Source of the DNA: an uncultured bacterium
GTDB taxonomy: Bacteria; Spirochaetota; Brevinematia; DTOW01
Assembly: GCA_937928175.1 (NCBI GenBank)
Contig: CALFVP010000105.1
Location: forward strand, 1-9,382
Length of the DNA stretch: 9,382 bases
Reading direction: 5' to 3'
Shown: in pieces, positions 7,028-9,382 of the stretch
Layout: every line of letters starts with the position of its first letter
How positions within the stretch are numbered: position 1 is the first letter of the stretch
Notes under the pieces: model-generated
The model's database searches: none
What the model was told of the DNA's origin: nothing
What the model saw: the letters and a program-made list of their open reading frames with translations, nothing else
Translations under genes and position numbers: made by a program

Positions 7028-7295
7028 AAGATAGGCTTTTTAGTTTGCTTCCAACTTTAAATACAGGGTAATCTTTTGGAGATATATTGATTTTTTGTTT
7101 TGTTTTAGGGTTAATTGCAGTTCTTGCTGCTCTCTTCTTTACCGATAAAGTAAAGTAACCAACAAGAGATAGAGAATTTTTGTTTTTTACAACTTTCTCA
7201 AGCTCTTTTAAGAAAGCATCAATGACTTGTGATACAGATTTTTGACTGATTTTTGTTGAGTTAGAAATGTTTTTTATAAGTTCTTTTTTGTTCAT
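7026..7295 (-). CDS. hup: HU/IHF-family DNA-binding protein
   Basis: The product is 89 aa from the ATG at 7295, the normal length of HU. HU-family dimers bend and coat DNA. The helical N-terminal half begins MNKKELIKNISNSTKIS and carries VSQVIDAFL, the family's dimerisation helix. The beta-arm region follows, with KKRAARTAINPKTKQKINIS, in which Pro63 of INP is the intercalating proline, and the end is YPVFKVGSKLKSL. The usual GFGTF turn is changed to GYFTL, and TGE in the arm to TKQ, so it is a divergent member. A GTG at 7301 would add two residues, but it lies inside the AAGGGAGG Shine-Dalgarno site, whereas the ATG at 7295 has a 5-base spacer; the ATG is preferred. It has its own strong promoter and converges on glgP over a shared terminator. 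HU versus IHF cannot be settled from sequence alone. Confidence 0.93.
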   Translation of the reverse strand: MNKKELIKNISNSTKISQKSVSQVIDAFLKELEKVVKNKNSLSLVGYFTLSVKKRAARTAINPKTKQKINISPKDYPVFKVGSKLKSLS

Positions 7296-7300
7296 AGGCA

Positions 7301-7308
7301 CCTCCCTT
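7301..7308 (-). promoter_or_regulatory. Shine-Dalgarno site that decides the HU-like start
   Basis: The minus strand reads AAGGGAGG, ending 5 bases before the ATG at 7295. Its last G is the first base of the in-frame GTG at 7301, so initiation at the GTG is implausible. Confidence 0.75.
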
Positions 7309-7314
7309 CAATAA

Positions 7315-7335
7315 ACCTAATTGTATTTGTTAGGT
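7315..7335. repeat. Inverted repeat straddling the HU-like gene's -10 element
   Basis: ACCTAA (7315-7320) and TTAGGT (7330-7335) are perfect 6-bp arms around a 9-base spacer. They overlap the -10 hexamer (7320-7325) and reach into the promoter spacer. The position suits a repressor or autoregulatory site; function is inferred from position only. Confidence 0.4.
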
Positions 7336-7348
7336 ATACAGTTGTCAA
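7320..7348 (-). promoter_or_regulatory. Strong sigma-70-type promoter of the HU-like gene
   Basis: On the minus strand a perfect TTGACA (7348-7343) is followed by a 17-base spacer and TACAAT (7325-7320, five of six matches). Transcription would begin near 7313, leaving a leader of about 18 bases that contains the AAGGGAGG ribosome binding site. This is the best promoter in the window and fits an abundant nucleoid protein. Confidence 0.8.
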
Positions 7349-7349
7349 G

Positions 7350-7365
7350 AAAATTTTAAAATTTT
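7350..7365 (-). promoter_or_regulatory. A/T palindrome resembling an UP element
   Basis: AAAATTTTAAAATTTT is a perfect 16-bp palindrome immediately upstream of the TTGACA of the HU-like promoter. A- and T-tracts at this place can bind the RNA polymerase alpha C-terminal domain, and A-tracts can bend DNA. Position and composition are seen; the UP-element role is inferred. Confidence 0.5.
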
Positions 7366-7415
7366 GCGGTATTATTAAGGTTTATTTACACGTAAAAGCA
7401 TCATTTTTTATATTG

Positions 7416-7444
7416 TTGAAATGTAAAAATTTTTTCTTTAAAAT
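7416..7444 (+). promoter_or_regulatory. Putative promoter of the binding-protein/sensor operon
   Basis: TTGAAA (7416-7421), a 17-base spacer and TAAAAT (7439-7444) match the consensus hexamers at five of six positions each. A start near 7451 would give a leader of about 24 bases. The -10 hexamer is identical to the one proposed for glgP. Confidence 0.5.
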
Positions 7445-7460
7445 GACCAATATAGTTGGA

Positions 7461-7466
7461 AAAGGA
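7461..7466 (+). promoter_or_regulatory. Shine-Dalgarno site of the first operon gene
   Basis: AAAGGA lies 8 bases before the ATG at 7475 and supports that start. Confidence 0.6.
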
Positions 7467-7474
7467 TTATAAAT

Positions 7475-8194
7475 ATGGGGAAGTTTATATTTACTTGTTT
7501 GATTTTATTAGTTGGAATAGGGGGATACTCTCAAACTATTGTTTACTATGATCCTGACGGTAACCTAAGAAGGATTGTTGATATAAATTCTGAGGGGAAT
7601 AAACTTTTTAGCAAAATTGGTTTGAAGTTTATTGTTACTGCTGATGATGTTTCTTTTAGTAATGTCTTAAAGCAATATAACCCCAGTTACTTTATTCTTA
7701 ACTCGCTAATATATCAATCCAAGAAGAGAGATCTTAACCTTGTACCTGTTTTTATATTCAAGAAAGGTGATAAGATTTCTTATACAAAGAAACTTGTTAC
7801 ATTTTCAAGTGAAATTTCATTAAAAAATATTGCTAATAGAATTCTTGCTTCTTCCTTTAGGGATGTGAAAGAGTTGTTACCGTATGATTTGAGAGTTTTA
7901 AAAGTTCCTAAAGATTTGGATGCTCTTCTAGCTATGAAATTTATGCAATCAGACGTTGCTTTAGTTTCTGAAAGTAGCATTGAGATTTTTAAAACCATAA
8001 GTCCTGTGGATTTTGGATTACTTAGAGTAATTTTCACGAGTAAAGAAATATTTAATCCTGTTTTCTGTTATTCTCAAGATATGGAGAAAAAAGTTGAAGA
8101 TGTTAAGAGATTATTTTTGCTTCCAGAAGCAAAATCATTTTTATCGATTTTATTGTTTGATGGTATATCTTTGGATGTATCAAAGTTAAAATAA
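7475..8194 (+). CDS. Secreted PhnD-like (type 2 periplasmic binding) protein, divergent
   Basis: The protein has 239 aa. Residues 1 to about 20 (MGKFIFTCLILLVGIGGYSQ) are a signal peptide with one Lys, a hydrophobic core and likely cleavage near residue 19; there is no lipobox cysteine, so it should be soluble in the periplasm. The rest resembles a shortened PhnD-like fold: NLVPVFIFKKGD (88-99); a KLVTFSSEISLKNIANR stretch in the place of the usual strand plus D-L-x-G-x segment; a DALLAMKFMQSDVALVSES segment (149-167) like the family's A-L-x-x-G-x-V-D-A; and LLRVIFTSKEIFNPVFCY (182-199) like the L-R-V-L-x-x-S-P-x-x-P motif. The ligand is unknown, and the classical phosphonate-binding residues cannot be identified. 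It is the first gene of a tight operon with another binding protein and a membrane sensor. With no transporter genes alongside, a ligand-sensing or regulatory role is more likely than uptake. The family call is tentative. Confidence 0.6.
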   Translation: MGKFIFTCLILLVGIGGYSQTIVYYDPDGNLRRIVDINSEGNKLFSKIGLKFIVTADDVSFSNVLKQYNPSYFILNSLIYQSKKRDLNLVPVFIFKKGDKISYTKKLVTFSSEISLKNIANRILASSFRDVKELLPYDLRVLKVPKDLDALLAMKFMQSDVALVSESSIEIFKTISPVDFGLLRVIFTSKEIFNPVFCYSQDMEKKVEDVKRLFLLPEAKSFLSILLFDGISLDVSKLK

Positions 8195-8199
8195 GGGGG
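8195..8199 (+). promoter_or_regulatory. Unusual GGGGG ribosome binding site (second operon gene)
   Basis: GGGGG directly follows the TAA stop of the preceding gene and lies 6 bases before the ATG at 8206. It can pair with the CCUCC anti-Shine-Dalgarno through one G-U wobble. A near-identical site precedes the next gene. Confidence 0.55.
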
Positions 8200-8205
8200 T
8201 AGTTT

Positions 8206-9159
8206 ATGGTAAAGTATTTAACTTATTTTATTGCTACTCTTACTTTTAACGTGTTGTTGTATGCCAATGTTATAAGTGATCTTAAAAATTTTTCGTTTCA
8301 AAACAGGAAGGACAAAGAAGTTTTAATTCTACTGTCTGATAAAATTTCTACTTTTGAAGAAGTTAGTAAAGGTATAAAAGAGTCTTTACCAGATTACAAC
8401 GTTTATTTGTATAACTTTCAAGGAGATACCAATTTCATGAAAGATGTTGCCAATATTGTCTCTTCTATAAAACCTAATGTTATTGTTGTTTTGGGCAGTA
8501 GTGTTCTTGAGAATTTAGTTGGTAAGGTAAAGATTCCTATTGTTTTTTCGATGGTAATAAACTATAAGAAGTTGAATGTTGAAAGTTATGATAACATAGC
8601 AGGAGTCTCTTTGCAAATTCATCCGGAATCTGTATTTTTCAATCTTAAGACAATTCTACCGAATTTTAGTAAAGTTGGTGTTATATGTAGTCAAAGTTAC
8701 TATGATAATTTTATTTCTCCTTTTTCTGAGGGATTGAAGTTAAGTTTGCAAATTGAAATTTTTCCTTCTATAATTTCTTCTTCGGCTAACTTTATTTCTT
8801 CTTATAATTCTCTTTCCAAGAAAGTTGATGTAATGTGGATGGTTCCCGATACCACAGTTTTGGATAAAAATTCTATAGTTTACTTTATAAACGAGAGTTT
8901 TAAGTCTTCTAAACCTACGGTGGTTTATTCTGAACCTTTTGTTAAGGCTGGTGGTTTTTTTAGTGTTTCTCCTAACTACGATAGTTTAGGATCTCAAATA
9001 GCTCTTATGGTAAGGAAAATAATTGAGGATAAGGTTAAACCTTCAAAAATAGGTATAGTTCCTGTTGTTGGTACCTTTACCACCGTTAACAGGGAAATGG
9101 CTAAAAAGTTAGGTATTGATGATGTTGTGTTGGGTTTAGTTGATAGTGTTGTTGAGTAG
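8206..9159 (+). CDS. Secreted ABC_sub_bind-family substrate-binding protein
   Basis: The protein has 317 aa. The first 20 residues are a signal peptide (Lys3, hydrophobic core, cleavage after LLYA) without a lipobox. The mature part follows the ABC_sub_bind family (PF04392) throughout: PNVIVVLGSSVLENL (90-104), IPIVFSMVINY (110-120), NIAGVSLQIHPESVF (130-144), LPNFSKVGVI (151-160), VDVMWMVPDTTVLD (207-220), a GGFFSVSPNYDSLGSQIA stretch (249-266) and the closing FTTVNREMAKKLGI (291-304). Family members have a two-lobed binding-protein fold; the ligand is usually unknown, although some relatives sit by Trp- or nucleoside-type transporters. Here no permease or ATPase follows; the next gene starts 8 bases after the stop and encodes a membrane sensor. 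The protein may present its ligand to that receptor, as LuxP does for LuxQ or TorT for TorS; that is inference. Confidence 0.88.
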   Translation: MVKYLTYFIATLTFNVLLYANVISDLKNFSFQNRKDKEVLILLSDKISTFEEVSKGIKESLPDYNVYLYNFQGDTNFMKDVANIVSSIKPNVIVVLGSSVLENLVGKVKIPIVFSMVINYKKLNVESYDNIAGVSLQIHPESVFFNLKTILPNFSKVGVICSQSYYDNFISPFSEGLKLSLQIEIFPSIISSSANFISSYNSLSKKVDVMWMVPDTTVLDKNSIVYFINESFKSSKPTVVYSEPFVKAGGFFSVSPNYDSLGSQIALMVRKIIEDKVKPSKIGIVPVVGTFTTVNREMAKKLGIDDVVLGLVDSVVE

Positions 9160-9163
9160 GGGG
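9159..9163 (+). promoter_or_regulatory. Unusual GGGGG ribosome binding site (third operon gene)
   Basis: GGGGG begins on the last base of the TAG stop of the upstream gene and lies 4 bases before the ATG at 9168. It repeats the arrangement at 8195-8199 and points to efficient coupled translation of the operon. Confidence 0.5.
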
Positions 9164-9167
9164 TAAT

Positions 9168-9382
9168 ATGATTTTTTTGTCAAACCTTAATATAAGAGCT
9201 AGACTTTCTATAGTTATTTCAATAATTGTTATTCTCGTAGTACTTTCTTTGAGTGTAATATTTATAACTAAGTCGAACAATGATATGATGAGATCAATAA
9301 TAACAAGGTCTGTAGTTCTTGCTAGGAGTATGTCTGTTTTATCTGCAAACTATATAGCTGGTTTTCAATACCTTGATATACA
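9168..9382 (+). CDS. Membrane sensor/signalling protein, N-terminus only (CHASE8-like?)
   Basis: Only 71 codons are inside the window; the frame is open to the edge. The start reads MIFLSNLNIRARLSIVIS, typical of sensor kinases, diguanylate cyclases and chemoreceptors: a short cytoplasmic N-terminus with Arg10 and Arg12, then one transmembrane helix at about residues 14-34 (LSIVISIIVILVVLSLSVIF). The following periplasmic stretch (about 36-71) runs through RSVVLARSMSVLSANYIAGF, then QYLDI. It resembles the A-x-x-L-A-x-N-x-A-A-L-x-F-x-D start of the CHASE8 sensor domain seen in YfiN-type diguanylate cyclases. The output domain is not visible, so kinase, cyclase and chemoreceptor remain open. 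It is co-transcribed with two periplasmic binding proteins (8-base gap). Confidence 0.7.
   Translation, partial: MIFLSNLNIRARLSIVISIIVILVVLSLSVIFITKSNNDMMRSIITRSVVLARSMSVLSANYIAGFQYLDI

Noticed and set aside
7302..7474. Small RNA, tRNA or riboswitch in the divergent region before the binding-protein operon
   Set aside because: No cloverleaf or extended conserved-looking stem set was found; the region is accounted for by two promoters, an A/T palindrome and a short dyad.
1..9382. CRISPR array, insertion sequence, prophage or toxin-antitoxin pair
   Set aside because: No regularly spaced direct repeats, transposase, integrase or terminal inverted repeats were seen. The acidic protein/Mut7-C pairing is not adjacent and has no recognised antitoxin features.

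Overview
The window is strongly A+T-rich and densely coded. It uses ordinary Shine-Dalgarno sites and reads TGA as stop (glgP, the Mut7-C gene). Two neighbouring secreted binding proteins have signal peptides without a lipobox, which suggests a free periplasm and so a diderm bacterium. A long TPR protein, a YaaR/DUF327-like protein, a Mut7-C RNase-type protein and a vertebrate/E. coli-type glycogen phosphorylase would fit an A+T-rich spirochaete-like or deep-branching thermophile-related lineage. That placement is inference only; no rRNA or other marker gene is present.

Left part (1-4328): a 5'-truncated TPR protein on the plus strand converges, with an 11-base overlap, on a four-gene minus-strand group. 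Read in transcription order the group is: a PabB-PabC fusion for p-aminobenzoate (folate) synthesis; a very small, extremely acidic protein (69 aa, 46 of its last 58 residues Asp/Glu); a YaaR/DUF327-like helical protein; and a Mut7-C nuclease-like zinc-ribbon protein. The last two share an ATGA stop/start overlap. The Shine-Dalgarno site of the acidic gene lies partly inside a perfect 8-bp hairpin stem, a possible translational switch.

Middle (4329-7301): a 143-base divergent region separates pabB-pabC from glgP (glycogen phosphorylase, 843 aa, apparently complete and catalytically intact). glgP converges on a gene for an HU-like nucleoid protein, and the two share a bidirectional hairpin terminator. 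The HU-like gene has the clearest promoter in the window: TTGACA, 17 bases, TACAAT, preceded by a 16-bp A/T palindrome resembling an UP element. Its start should be the ATG at 7295, not the GTG at 7301.

Right part (7349-9382): a probable promoter drives a tight plus-strand operon of a divergent PhnD-like secreted protein, an ABC_sub_bind-family secreted protein, and the N-terminus of a membrane sensor that runs off the window. Two periplasmic binding-protein-like genes directly upstream of a membrane receptor, with no permease or ATPase between them, look more like a ligand-sensing signalling module than a transporter. This is the most interesting candidate system here, but its output domain lies outside the window.
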